Part shown: positions 8,368 through 17,153 of the stretch, piece after piece
Layout: every line of letters begins with the position of its first letter
Numbering within the stretch: position 1 is the first letter of the stretch
Source of the DNA: Pseudomonadales bacterium
GTDB taxonomy: Bacteria > Pseudomonadota > Gammaproteobacteria > Pseudomonadales > Azotimanducaceae
Length of the DNA: 38,673 bases
Assembly: GCA_029249645.1 (NCBI GenBank)
Contig: JAQWWC010000043.1
Location: 1 to 38,673 of the forward strand
Direction: 5' to 3'
Notes under the pieces: generated by a model
Told to the model about the DNA's origin: nothing
The model's input: the letters and a program-made list of their open reading frames with translations, nothing else
The model's database searches: none
Position numbers and translations under genes: made by a program

Positions 8368-9342
8368 ATGAAAGCCCAACCTTTACCAACCCAGAACGCG
8401 CCAGCGGCCATCCTCACGTTGTCGAAAGCCTTCGCCGATCCCTTGCGCCTAGACGTCCTGCGACTGCTCCAAGACAACTCTTTCGGGGTCATGGAGCTTT
8501 GTCACATTACCACGACACCCCAATCAGGCATGAGCCATCACTTGAAAATTCTCACTGGGTGCGGTCTGCTTGAAACGAAGCGTGAAGGTACGTCCATATT
8601 TTATCGTCGGGCGATGTTACCGCAGAACGGTTTCTTGAGCGATCTGACAAAAACCTTCTTAGACACGCTTGACCAAACAGCCTTGCCGCCGGCACTACTC
8701 AAAACGCGTCAGGAGATCTATGACGACCGCAGCCAACAGTCGGCTGATTTTTTTAAGCGCTGCGCAGCACAACTGAAGGAAAATCAAGATCTTGTCGCAT
8801 CCTTTGAGCACTACTCAGGGTGTGTGGGGGACCTGATCCGGAACGAAAACCTTCCAAAAGAAACCCGCGTTATTGAAATCGGCGCGGGCGAAAGCCCTTT
8901 ACTCACAACCCTTTCTGAGACCTTTAAGTCCGTCCTCGTCGTGGATAACTCGGACGAAATGCTGATGAAGACCAAAGCAAGAGCGCACCAAGAGCAGCTT
9001 AAGAACGTGCACTTCATGCTTCAAGATTACGACAGCCTCACACTTGATTTCCCGGCAGACCTGCTGGTCTGCAACATGGTGCTCCATCACTTACCCGCGC
9101 CTGCCGCCTTTTTCCAAAGAGCAGCCGGGCTCATCAAGCCAAAGGGCAAGCTACTTTTGATTGACCTTTGCCCACACCAACAAGACTGGACCCGGGATAT
9201 TTGCGGGGACCTTTGGCTTGGATTCGAACCTGACGATCTCGACCTTTGGGCCACCGCATCTGGATTTCAGCGCGGGCAAGGTGCGTTTCTTGGATTAAAA
9301 AATGGTTTTCAACTACAGCTGAGAATTTTCACAGCACATTAA
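8368..9342 (+). CDS. ArsR-family regulator fused to a SAM-dependent methyltransferase domain (SahR-like)
   Basis: N-terminal ArsR winged helix ([18 protein letters not shown]...[29 protein letters not shown]); C-terminal methyltransferase ([17 protein letters not shown]...[13 protein letters not shown]); directly upstream of ahcY. ATG at 8368; the track start at 8365 is TTG. Confidence 0.85.
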   Translation: MKAQPLPTQNAPAAILTLSKAFADPLRLDVLRLLQDNSFGVMELCHITTTPQSGMSHHLKILTGCGLLETKREGTSIFYRRAMLPQNGFLSDLTKTFLDTLDQTALPPALLKTRQEIYDDRSQQSADFFKRCAAQLKENQDLVASFEHYSGCVGDLIRNENLPKETRVIEIGAGESPLLTTLSETFKSVLVVDNSDEMLMKTKARAHQEQLKNVHFMLQDYDSLTLDFPADLLVCNMVLHHLPAPAAFFQRAAGLIKPKGKLLLIDLCPHQQDWTRDICGDLWLGFEPDDLDLWATASGFQRGQGAFLGLKNGFQLQLRIFTAH

Positions 9343-9368
9343 CTTTAACGACAACCTTAGGAGTCATA

Positions 9369-10730
9369 ATGACCGATTATAAAGTAGCAGATATTAGCCT
9401 GGCCGAATTCGGCCGAGCAGAAATCGAACTGGCTGAAGCAGAAATGCCTGCATTGATGAAGCTCCGAGCCAAATATCAAGACGAGCAACCCTTAAAAGGT
9501 GCCAAAGTACTGGGCTGTATCCACATGACGATTCAGACCGCCGTACTCATTGAAACGTTGGTTGATTTGGGCGCAGAAGTGCGGTGGTCGTCTTGCAACA
9601 TTTTTTCAACGCAAGATCATGCTGCCGCCGCAATCGCAGCCAGTGGTATTGGGGTTTTTGCGTGGAAAGGCCAGACCGAGGAAGAGTTTCTGTGGTGCAT
9701 TGAACAAACCATCTTAAAAGACGGCAAGCCTTGGGATGCCAATATGATCCTAGATGATGGCGGCGACCTGACGGAAATGGTTCATAACAAATACCCCGAC
9801 CTCTTAGCCGCCATCCACGGTATTACCGAAGAAACCACCACAGGGGTCCACAGACTTCAAGAAATGCTGAAGGCTGGCGAACTCAAGGTCCCAGCCATCA
9901 ACGTCAACGACTCTGTTACCAAATCCAAAAACGATAACAAGTACGGTTGTCGACACAGCCTGAACGACGCAGTCAAGCGCGCAACCGACATGCTCATGGC
10001 GGGTAAAAAGGCTTTGGTTATCGGATATGGTGATGTTGGCAAGGGCTCCGCTCAGAGCTTGCGCCAGGAAGGTATGATTGTCCGCGTTACGGAAATCGAC
10101 CCCATTTGCGCCATGCAAGCCTGCATGGATGGCTATGAAGTCGTGTCCCCCTATATCAACGGCATCAACACCGGCAAAAAAGAAGATATCGATCTGCGAT
10201 TGATGCAGGGCACCGATATGATTGTGACCTGCACCGGGAACGTTAATGTCTGCGATGAAAACCTGTTGGCAACCGTTGCGAGCAACGCGGTCATTTGTAA
10301 CATTGGACACTTTGATACTGAGATCGATACGCAGTTCATGCGCGACAACTGGCGCTGGCAAGAGGTTAAACCTCAAGTTCATAAAATTTTCCGAAGCGAT
10401 GATCCAAGCGACTACATTTTACTGTTGTCGGAAGGCCGCTTGGTCAACCTTGGCAATGCAACAGGTCACCCGTCACGCATTATGGACGGCTCTTTCGCGA
10501 ACCAAGTATTAGCGCAGATGTATCTGTTTGAGCGCGCATGGGCGAGTCACGACCCGATGCAGCGGCAACCCATAACGGTTGAAGTCTTGCCCAAAGCACT
10601 CGATGAAGAGGTCGCACAATATATGGTCGAGGGTTTTGGCGGGACGATTACCCGACTAACTCAAAAGCAAGCCGATTACATCAACGTGCCTGGAGAAGGG
10701 CCTTTTAAATCAGAAGAATACAAGTACTAG
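9369..10730 (+). CDS. ahcY: Adenosylhomocysteinase (S-adenosyl-L-homocysteine hydrolase)
   Basis: [47 protein letters not shown]-binding motif, C-terminal [19 protein letters not shown] before the ATG at 9369. The track ORF start at 9246 overlaps the previous gene. Confidence 0.97.
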   Translation: MTDYKVADISLAEFGRAEIELAEAEMPALMKLRAKYQDEQPLKGAKVLGCIHMTIQTAVLIETLVDLGAEVRWSSCNIFSTQDHAAAAIAASGIGVFAWKGQTEEEFLWCIEQTILKDGKPWDANMILDDGGDLTEMVHNKYPDLLAAIHGITEETTTGVHRLQEMLKAGELKVPAINVNDSVTKSKNDNKYGCRHSLNDAVKRATDMLMAGKKALVIGYGDVGKGSAQSLRQEGMIVRVTEIDPICAMQACMDGYEVVSPYINGINTGKKEDIDLRLMQGTDMIVTCTGNVNVCDENLLATVASNAVICNIGHFDTEIDTQFMRDNWRWQEVKPQVHKIFRSDDPSDYILLLSEGRLVNLGNATGHPSRIMDGSFANQVLAQMYLFERAWASHDPMQRQPITVEVLPKALDEEVAQYMVEGFGGTITRLTQKQADYINVPGEGPFKSEEYKY

Positions 10731-10738
10731 GACCTTAC

Positions 10739-10760
10739 AAACCCAACAATCGTTGGGTTT
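10739..10760 (+). terminator. Hairpin after ahcY, possible weak terminator
   Basis: AAACCCAAC-AATC-GTTGGGTTT: perfect 9-bp stem ending in TTT, 9 nt after the ahcY stop. Confidence 0.45.
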
Positions 10761-10815
10761 GGACTCGGCGCCTGAAGTCGGAGACAATAGTGTTTCGGCT
10801 TCAGGCACCTTTCCT

Positions 10816-11682
10816 ATGAAACAAGCGCTCTCAGATCTACTTACGCTTTTAGACCTCGAACAAATTGAAATGAACCTCTTTCGCGGCGTCAGCCCCGATG
10901 AAGGTTGGCAGCGCGTTTATGGCGGCCAAGTTATTGGGCAAGCGCTGGTCGCGGCATCCCGAACCGTTGATGATCAAAGTCGGATCGCGCATTCCCTACA
11001 TGGTTATTTTTTAAGACCGGGCGATACTACTTGCCCTATTCTGTATCAGGTCGATCGCATCCGCGATGGCCGAAGTTTTACAACCAGACGCGTCAAAGCC
11101 ATTCAAAAAGGCCAAGCAATTTTTAGTATGTCGGTTTCGTTTCAGGTGATGGAGACAGGCCTTGAACACCAAATGTCTGCGCCGAGCACACCGCCACCTG
11201 AGGACTGCAAAAGCGAAGAAATGCTGATGAACGAATACCTTCGCGACGTACCGGACGCCGACCCAACCTTTCTAAAACGGCCCCGCCCGATCGAGATGCG
11301 CTTCGCTGACCCAATGAACGATGCCAACCCAAAACCGTTGCCTCCAGCGCAAAGTGTCTGGATCAAAACAATCGACACAATGCCCGATGATGTTCGCTTG
11401 AATCAGTGCCTGCTCGCATACGCCTCTGACATGACATTGATCGATACCAGTTACCGGCCTCATGCGATCAATTGGCGCCAGGATAATTTTCAAGTGGCAA
11501 GCCTTGACCATGCAATGTGGTTTCATCGCCCGTTCAAAACCGACGAGTGGCTTTTGTATCATCAAGACAGCCCCTACTCTGGGGGCGCTCGAGGTTTTAG
11601 TCGCGGTACCTTTTATGACAAAGATGGCCTGCTTGTGGCGTCCTGCGCACAGGAAGGTCTTATTCGATTGCACACTTCATGA
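10816..11682 (+). CDS. tesB: Acyl-CoA thioesterase II (TesB-like)
   Basis: LEQIEMNLFRGVSPDEGWQRVYGGQVIGQALVAASRTV...LHGYFLRPGD; C-terminal SGGARGFSRGTFYDKDGLLVASCAQEGLIR. Confidence 0.92.
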   Translation: MKQALSDLLTLLDLEQIEMNLFRGVSPDEGWQRVYGGQVIGQALVAASRTVDDQSRIAHSLHGYFLRPGDTTCPILYQVDRIRDGRSFTTRRVKAIQKGQAIFSMSVSFQVMETGLEHQMSAPSTPPPEDCKSEEMLMNEYLRDVPDADPTFLKRPRPIEMRFADPMNDANPKPLPPAQSVWIKTIDTMPDDVRLNQCLLAYASDMTLIDTSYRPHAINWRQDNFQVASLDHAMWFHRPFKTDEWLLYHQDSPYSGGARGFSRGTFYDKDGLLVASCAQEGLIRLHTS

Positions 11683-12530
11683 TTCGCTATATCGAGCGCA
11701 CCAAAGCCTACTATCGAGCGCAAGGGTTTGAACAGGACTACCAATGGGCCACGAATGTGGAAACGCCGTTCAGCAAGCCCGCAAGGCCACTCAAATCAGC
11801 TCGGATCACGCTTGTGACCACCGCCGTCGTTGAGCCCAGCATCCCTAAACCGATCAGGACCGCCAAAAGCTATGCTTTTTCTGACGCGCCCGCCGATTTC
11901 GACACCGCTGAGTTGTCCTGGGACAAGATTACAACCCACACCAACGACCGAGAGTCCTACTTCCCACTGCAGGCGTTGAACGCGCGGGTTGCCGCGGGGG
12001 AGATTGGCTCCCTTGCGCCGAGATTTCATTTTATCCCGACCGAGTACAGTCAGCGCCACACCCGCAACGAGGATGCCCCGTTGATCACCGAGCATTGCTT
12101 AACCGATGCCGTCGATCTGGCTATCCTGATTCCGTTGTGACCGGTTTGCCACCAAACCGTCAGTTTGACGGCCAGAGCCTTAGAAACCGCCGGAATTGCG
12201 ACGGTTGTGATCGGATCCGCGCTGGATATTTTGCAACGGGCTGGGACGCCCCGAATCGTCTTTAACGACTTGCCTTTGGGAAACCCCGTCGGTAAGCCGT
12301 TTGATTCAACAATGCAGAACGAATCACTTTCTGCAGCACTCAACCTGCTTTACCAGTCTCAAAGTCCCGGCGCCGTTCAACAACTGCCAAACCAATGGTC
12401 AGCGTCCGAGGGCTGGCGAGACAACTTTATGGCCATCACACCCCACAATCGAGAACAGCTGTTGTTGCTCGGTGAAGAAAGCAGGCGCCAGCGTCGGCTC
12501 AATCGAGAACAGGGCTTGTTTCGGCCTTAA
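11679..12530 (+). CDS. Probable selenoprotein: GrdB-like (glycine/betaine/sarcosine/D-proline reductase selenoprotein B family), Sec encoded by UGA 12138-12140
   Basis: ORFs 11679-12140 and 12165-12530 are in one frame separated only by TGA at 12138. Readthrough: ...TEHCLTDAVDLAILIPL-U-PVCHQTVSLTARALETAGIATVVIGSALDILQRAGTPRIVFNDLPLGNPVGKPF... UxxC redox motif; homology-like sequence continues on both sides; SECIS-like hairpin follows. ATGA overlap with tesB. Confidence 0.85.
12138..12171 (+). promoter_or_regulatory. Candidate bacterial SECIS element
   Basis: After UGA 12138: CCGTCA-GTT-TGACGG (12157-12171), perfect 6-bp stem with GU in the apical loop, loop G 22 nt after the UGA. Alternative hairpin TGA(c)CGGTTTG-CCAC-CAAACCG-TCA (12138-12162). 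Confidence 0.65.
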
Positions 12531-12573
12531 TCATCAACGATCTCACGATTTTGCATCAGCGATCGTAACGCAA

Positions 12574-12684
12574 TCACTGTTCCGAGTATGCCCGAAATGA
12601 CGGCGGGTCATAGGTCGACGGATAATCTGCAGCACTTGAAGCGCTCAAGGCAATACCTGCGATCAGCAGCCAAAATTTTGTCAT
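12574..12684 (-). CDS. Small putative secreted peptide (36 aa)
   Basis: Reverse strand ATG at 12684: MTKFWLLIAGIALSASSAADYPSTYDPPSFRAYSEQ*; signal-peptide-like N-terminus with an Ala-rich cleavage region; upstream GGCGGAGCTTC-ATG. Below the ORF-track length threshold. Confidence 0.45.
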   Translation of the reverse strand: MTKFWLLIAGIALSASSAADYPSTYDPPSFRAYSEQ

Positions 12685-12980
12685 GAAGCTCCGCCTAAAT
12701 TTGTCTCTTAATTAGAAAATAACAGCTTATAAGGCAAATCACGAGGGAGGGTTTACCCGATTCAGCAAGGCCCTATCGGACGCAATCCGCACGTTACACA
12801 TATCGAGCGAATCACACTTTTAGGTCAGCACGGGCCCTCGCCTTGGTAAGCCGTGATAACCGCTGCGCTGAGGGATAAGTCCGCGCTCGAGCACGTCACC
12901 TATCATTTAACATGATCCATAGGGATCGCCTTGAATGATAGTCTGACTCTGCCTGTACAAGTTATCGTGGTCTTTACATA

Positions 12981-14009
12981 ATGCTTGACGCATTATTGGC
13001 CCGCGCCGCGCAACAACTGCCTGTCGCATCACTTAATCTAATCAAAAGGGGATCACCGTTGACCTTAGACCGCGACGAGCACCTAGCGACCATTGAGGCC
13101 ATCCATACCGGACTCGCCGGTTTGAACTATATATCCAATGAACAGATCGCAACGGCTGTTTTCTTGGCCTACCACTTAGACAAGCCGGTACTCATTGAGG
13201 GTCCTCCCGGCGTTGGTAAAACTGAGCTCGCGAAATCCGTGGCCAATATGCTCGGCATCGCCTGTATTCGATTGCAATGTTACGAAGGCCTAGACGAATC
13301 AAAAGCGATCTACGAGTGGAAATACGGCAAGCAGTTGCTCTATACCCAAGTTCTAAAAGAAACCCTTGGTGAGATTTTGGACGGCGCAAAAGGCCTGACA
13401 GAGTCGGTGGCGAAACTTCATGAATTCGGCGATGTCTTCTTTTCAGAAGAGTTTTTAGAGCCTAGACCGCTGATGAAAGCTTTGAAGGAAGAAGCGGGCT
13501 GCGTTTTGTTGATCGATGAAGTCGACAAAAGTGATCACGAATTTGAATCCCTACTCCTAGAGATGCTGTCCGATTACCAACTCTCGATTCCTGAAATTGG
13601 TACGATTAAGGCGAACCCCGACCGTAAGCCGCTAGTTTTTTTAACCAGCAACAATACACGAGAGATCAGCGATGCTTTGAAGCGGCGCTGCTTGCATCTT
13701 TATATCCCATTTCCGGACGCCGATTTAGAAAGCCAGATCGTTCAAGCTCGCGTGCCGGAGGTGCCAGAGGAACTCAGGCGACAGCTGGTTACTTTTATTC
13801 AAGCTCTGCGAGAGATGGACCTTAAAAAAGTGCCCGCGATCAGTGAGACCATTGACTGGGCGAAGGCTTTGATCCTGCTCCATACCGAATCCCTCGATGC
13901 AGAACTGGTCAAGCAAACCCTTAACGTGATCTTGAAATTTCAAGAGGACATTGAGTCCGTGACCGGCGAGGTTCAGATGTTGACGAACAAGGCACTCAAG
14001 GGCAGTTAA
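12981..14009 (+). CDS. MoxR-family AAA+ ATPase
   Basis: Walker A GPPGVGKTELAKSVA, Walker B VLLIDEVDKSD, sensor FLTSNNTREISDALKRRCLHLYIPFP. Confidence 0.92.
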   Translation: MLDALLARAAQQLPVASLNLIKRGSPLTLDRDEHLATIEAIHTGLAGLNYISNEQIATAVFLAYHLDKPVLIEGPPGVGKTELAKSVANMLGIACIRLQCYEGLDESKAIYEWKYGKQLLYTQVLKETLGEILDGAKGLTESVAKLHEFGDVFFSEEFLEPRPLMKALKEEAGCVLLIDEVDKSDHEFESLLLEMLSDYQLSIPEIGTIKANPDRKPLVFLTSNNTREISDALKRRCLHLYIPFPDADLESQIVQARVPEVPEELRRQLVTFIQALREMDLKKVPAISETIDWAKALILLHTESLDAELVKQTLNVILKFQEDIESVTGEVQMLTNKALKGS

Positions 14010-15469
14010 TGGAGCAAACAATCGTCGATTTTGTGAAGGTTTTGCGGACGGCCGAAGTCAAGGTTTCGCCCGCAGAGACCCTCGATGTGATGGCCGCCAT
14101 TGAGTTTGTTGGCTATGAAGATCGCGCGCTATTTAAAAACACGTTGTCGATGCTGCTGGCCAAGAACCCCGAAGAAAAAGATACTTTTGAAACCTGTTTT
14201 GAAAAGTTCTTCACCTTTGACGATGTCATGCAGGCCCCAGTCACCGGCGGCACTTCCGATGACGCACAGGATAGTGATGCCTTTGAAGACGAAAATTCCG
14301 GCGACAATCCCCAAGGGCAGCCCGGAGGCAAAGGTTCAGGCCAGGGCTCAGGCAATGCCTCCGAGGCGGCCGATGCAGAAGCCAGTGATGAGGAGACCCC
14401 CTCGCCCACCTCAGCCTTAGGTCAACTGCTTCTGCAAGGCACCCGCAGCGACTTGATGGTCTCGATGGCCGAAGCCGGGCGGGCAGTTGAAGTCAACGAA
14501 ATTGTTGTCTTTACCCAAAAGGGGCTCTACACCCGGAAGATCATGGATCAAATGGGCCTGAAGGGGCTCCAAGAGGAGATCACCGAGCGCCAAGAGACCG
14601 CTGATCGCGGCGAGCAACGCTTGGCTGGCAAACTAAAACGCGCACGGGATCAACTTCGAGACCAGGTCCGCGATTATGTGGAAAAGCAATTCTTCCTCCA
14701 TGCCGATGAACACGGCAAACAGTTACGAGAAGAACTGCTAAAAAAAGTTAAACTCAGCAATCTTGAGAAACGCAATCATAAGGACGTGCAGGAAATTGTC
14801 TTTAAGATGGCCAAGAAACTCGTATCCATTCATTCAAAGCGTCGCAAAACCCACAAACGGGGGCAGCTCGATATTCGAAAAACGCTTCGGCATAACATGC
14901 AATATGATGGTGTGTTTTTCGATCTAAAGTGGAAATCAGTGAAAGTTGACCGACCTAAGGTCATGTGTATCTGCGATGTTAGCGGCTCGGTCAGTAATTA
15001 CTCTCGATTCTTGCTGATGTTTTTGTACAGCCTTGCGGAAATTATCCCAAAGGTGCGGAGCTTTGCCTTCTCCTCTGACCTTGGAGAAGTGACTCGACTA
15101 TTTCAAAGTAGCAACCTTGAAGACGCTATGGCAAAGACGATGCGCGATTACGGCAATGGCTCGACCGACTACGGTCAAATGCTTGAGGACTTCAAGCGCA
15201 ACTGTATGGATGATGTGGACAATAAAACCACCATTATTATTTTAGGCGACGCCCGCAACAATCACGGCGACCCAAAGGCTGAAATTCTCCGAGAAATGTA
15301 CGAAAAATCCAAACGGGTCATCTGGCTCAACCCGGAGCCTCGATCAAACTGGCTTGTGGGCGATGCTGAGATGAAAAAATATGGCCCAAACTGTCATCAA
15401 ACCGAAGTCTGCAACTCGCTCACCCACTTAGAACGCGTTGTCTCCAATCTATTAAAATACGCGGCCTGA
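14009..15469 (+). CDS. VWA-domain CoxE-like protein
   Basis: Acidic/Gly-rich linker (DDAQDSDAFEDENSGDNPQGQPGGKGSGQGSG), MIDAS-like CDVSGSVSNYSRF, STDYGQMLEDF; start codon overlaps the MoxR stop. Confidence 0.88.
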   Translation: MEQTIVDFVKVLRTAEVKVSPAETLDVMAAIEFVGYEDRALFKNTLSMLLAKNPEEKDTFETCFEKFFTFDDVMQAPVTGGTSDDAQDSDAFEDENSGDNPQGQPGGKGSGQGSGNASEAADAEASDEETPSPTSALGQLLLQGTRSDLMVSMAEAGRAVEVNEIVVFTQKGLYTRKIMDQMGLKGLQEEITERQETADRGEQRLAGKLKRARDQLRDQVRDYVEKQFFLHADEHGKQLREELLKKVKLSNLEKRNHKDVQEIVFKMAKKLVSIHSKRRKTHKRGQLDIRKTLRHNMQYDGVFFDLKWKSVKVDRPKVMCICDVSGSVSNYSRFLLMFLYSLAEIIPKVRSFAFSSDLGEVTRLFQSSNLEDAMAKTMRDYGNGSTDYGQMLEDFKRNCMDDVDNKTTIIILGDARNNHGDPKAEILREMYEKSKRVIWLNPEPRSNWLVGDAEMKKYGPNCHQTEVCNSLTHLERVVSNLLKYAA

Positions 15470-15510
15470 GCGCTTAAGCCACCTCAGCCATTCGGACAAA
15501 CTAGAACCCC

Positions 15511-17148
15511 ATGTTAGACTTCGATTTTCACGACATCGAACCAATGACCATGCCAAAAATTCTTATTCTGACGTTGCTAATCGTCGCTTTTACAAACCCC
15601 GTCATGGCACAGTCAGTCGATGCTGCCGCCCAAACTGTCAAAATTGCGCTGGCTCAAGAACCACCGCAATTGAACAACATGACCGCGACCGATCAGGTAT
15701 CCATTTTTGTACTTGGACATGTCATGGAAGGTTTAACGCGGTATGACCGACGTGGCAACTTGGCTCCCGGCGTTGCCGAGCGATGGGAATTAACAGAGAC
15801 TTCCGCCACATTTTGGCTACGAAAAGACGCTAAGTGGAGTAACGGCGACCCAGTGACTGCGCACGATTTTGTGTTTGCCTGGCGCAACGTCGTCGACCCT
15901 AAAACGGCCTCACAATACGCTTTTATCCTCTACCCAGTTGAAAATGCCGAGGCTATTAATCAAGGCAACAAGCCCCTAACCGATCTCGGTATCCAAGCCA
16001 TCGATGACTTTACCCTCAAAGTTACGCTGGAACGCCCAACCGGTTACTTCCTCAAATTAACCGCCTTCGTGACGACCTTTCCCGTCCAAGAAAAATTCTA
16101 CCGCGCAACCGGCAGCGCCTATGCGGCAGACAGTAAAGACATTCTGTATAACGGCGCCTTCAGGATTTCGGACTGGGTCCACAGCGCCTCGCTAAAAATG
16201 GAAAAGAACCCAAATTATTGGAACAGCAAGGCCATTTCTTTAGAAGTGATTGACGCCGAATACATTACCGCCGACACGCGAGCCCGCCTTAATCTCTTTA
16301 TTGACGAGAAAATCGCCTATACCCAACTCGATGGCGAGACCTACAAGGACGCCTTAAACAATCAATTTAGAATTAAGAAGTTCGTAACCGGCAGCGTCTA
16401 TTTTCTGGAATATAACTACCGTCCAGAACGCATTACCCACAACAAAAAGCTCCGCCAAGCTATCCAAGCAGTGTTCGACCCCGACGAATTCGTCAATAAG
16501 GTTCTGCAAACGCCCGGCAATTTACCCGGCGCTAGCTTATTCCCCAGTTGGATCATGGGTGTGAACAAACCTTTCCGACAAGAATATCCTGCGGTCGTCA
16601 CTCGACCGGATCTGGCTAAAGCCAAGCAATTGCTCCGTGAGGCAAAAGCGGAGCTTGGTTTAGAGGATATTCCGCCCCTGATTCTGTTGGTCAGCGACAG
16701 TCCAACCGCGACCAAACAAGCGGAATACATGCAAGGCATGCTGAAGACCAAGCTTGATCTTGATCTTAAAATAGATGTTCAAACGTTTAAGCAACGATTG
16801 GCTAAAATGACCACCGGCGACTTTGATATCGTCGGAGCAGGCTGGGGCCCGGATTTTGATGACATCATGACCTTTGGTGACTTGTTTGCATCTTGGAATT
16901 TAAATAATCGGGGGCGCTACAACAACCCGGAATATGACCGCCTGGTTCGACGAGCAATGAACAGTAATGACCCGGAAGTTAGGATGGCGGCCATGGCCGG
17001 TCTTCAAACCATTGTGCATGAGGATGCGATTATCCTTCCCATGTACGAGCAGGGCGTGATCTATCTGCAGCATCCTAAGATCAAGGGCATGCGTCGCACG
17101 GTCGTAGGCTCTGATCCTGACTTCACCTACGCCCGCATTGTGCCCTGA
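15511..17148 (+). CDS. Peptide/oligopeptide ABC transporter substrate-binding protein (OppA-like, SBP family 5)
   Basis: Signal peptide; FVLGHVMEGLTRYDRRGNLAPGVAERWELTETSATFWLRKDAKWSNGDPVTAHDFVFAWR; first gene of a five-gene opp cluster. An internal ATG (15544 or 15550) may be the true start. Confidence 0.93.
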   Translation: MLDFDFHDIEPMTMPKILILTLLIVAFTNPVMAQSVDAAAQTVKIALAQEPPQLNNMTATDQVSIFVLGHVMEGLTRYDRRGNLAPGVAERWELTETSATFWLRKDAKWSNGDPVTAHDFVFAWRNVVDPKTASQYAFILYPVENAEAINQGNKPLTDLGIQAIDDFTLKVTLERPTGYFLKLTAFVTTFPVQEKFYRATGSAYAADSKDILYNGAFRISDWVHSASLKMEKNPNYWNSKAISLEVIDAEYITADTRARLNLFIDEKIAYTQLDGETYKDALNNQFRIKKFVTGSVYFLEYNYRPERITHNKKLRQAIQAVFDPDEFVNKVLQTPGNLPGASLFPSWIMGVNKPFRQEYPAVVTRPDLAKAKQLLREAKAELGLEDIPPLILLVSDSPTATKQAEYMQGMLKTKLDLDLKIDVQTFKQRLAKMTTGDFDIVGAGWGPDFDDIMTFGDLFASWNLNNRGRYNNPEYDRLVRRAMNSNDPEVRMAAMAGLQTIVHEDAIILPMYEQGVIYLQHPKIKGMRRTVVGSDPDFTYARIVP

Positions 17149-17153
17149 CCGCG

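Noticed and set aside
9246-9368. Track start of the ahcY ORF
   Set aside because: Overlaps the methyltransferase CDS; ATG 9369 with SD TTAGGAG gives the canonical N-terminus [15 protein letters not shown].
9804-10382. 192-aa minus-strand ORF antisense to ahcY
   Set aside because: Lies wholly inside the strongly supported ahcY CDS; composition reflects the sense codons and no family is recognisable.
12138-12140. TGA as a pseudogene-causing nonsense mutation
   Set aside because: Possible, but the following U-x-x-C context, intact frame on both sides, family resemblance and SECIS-like hairpin favour Sec; kept as the alternative to test.
12301-12600. 99-aa plus-strand ORF overlapping the selenoprotein 3' part
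   Set aside because: Out of frame with the conserved GrdB-like sequence and no own motif.
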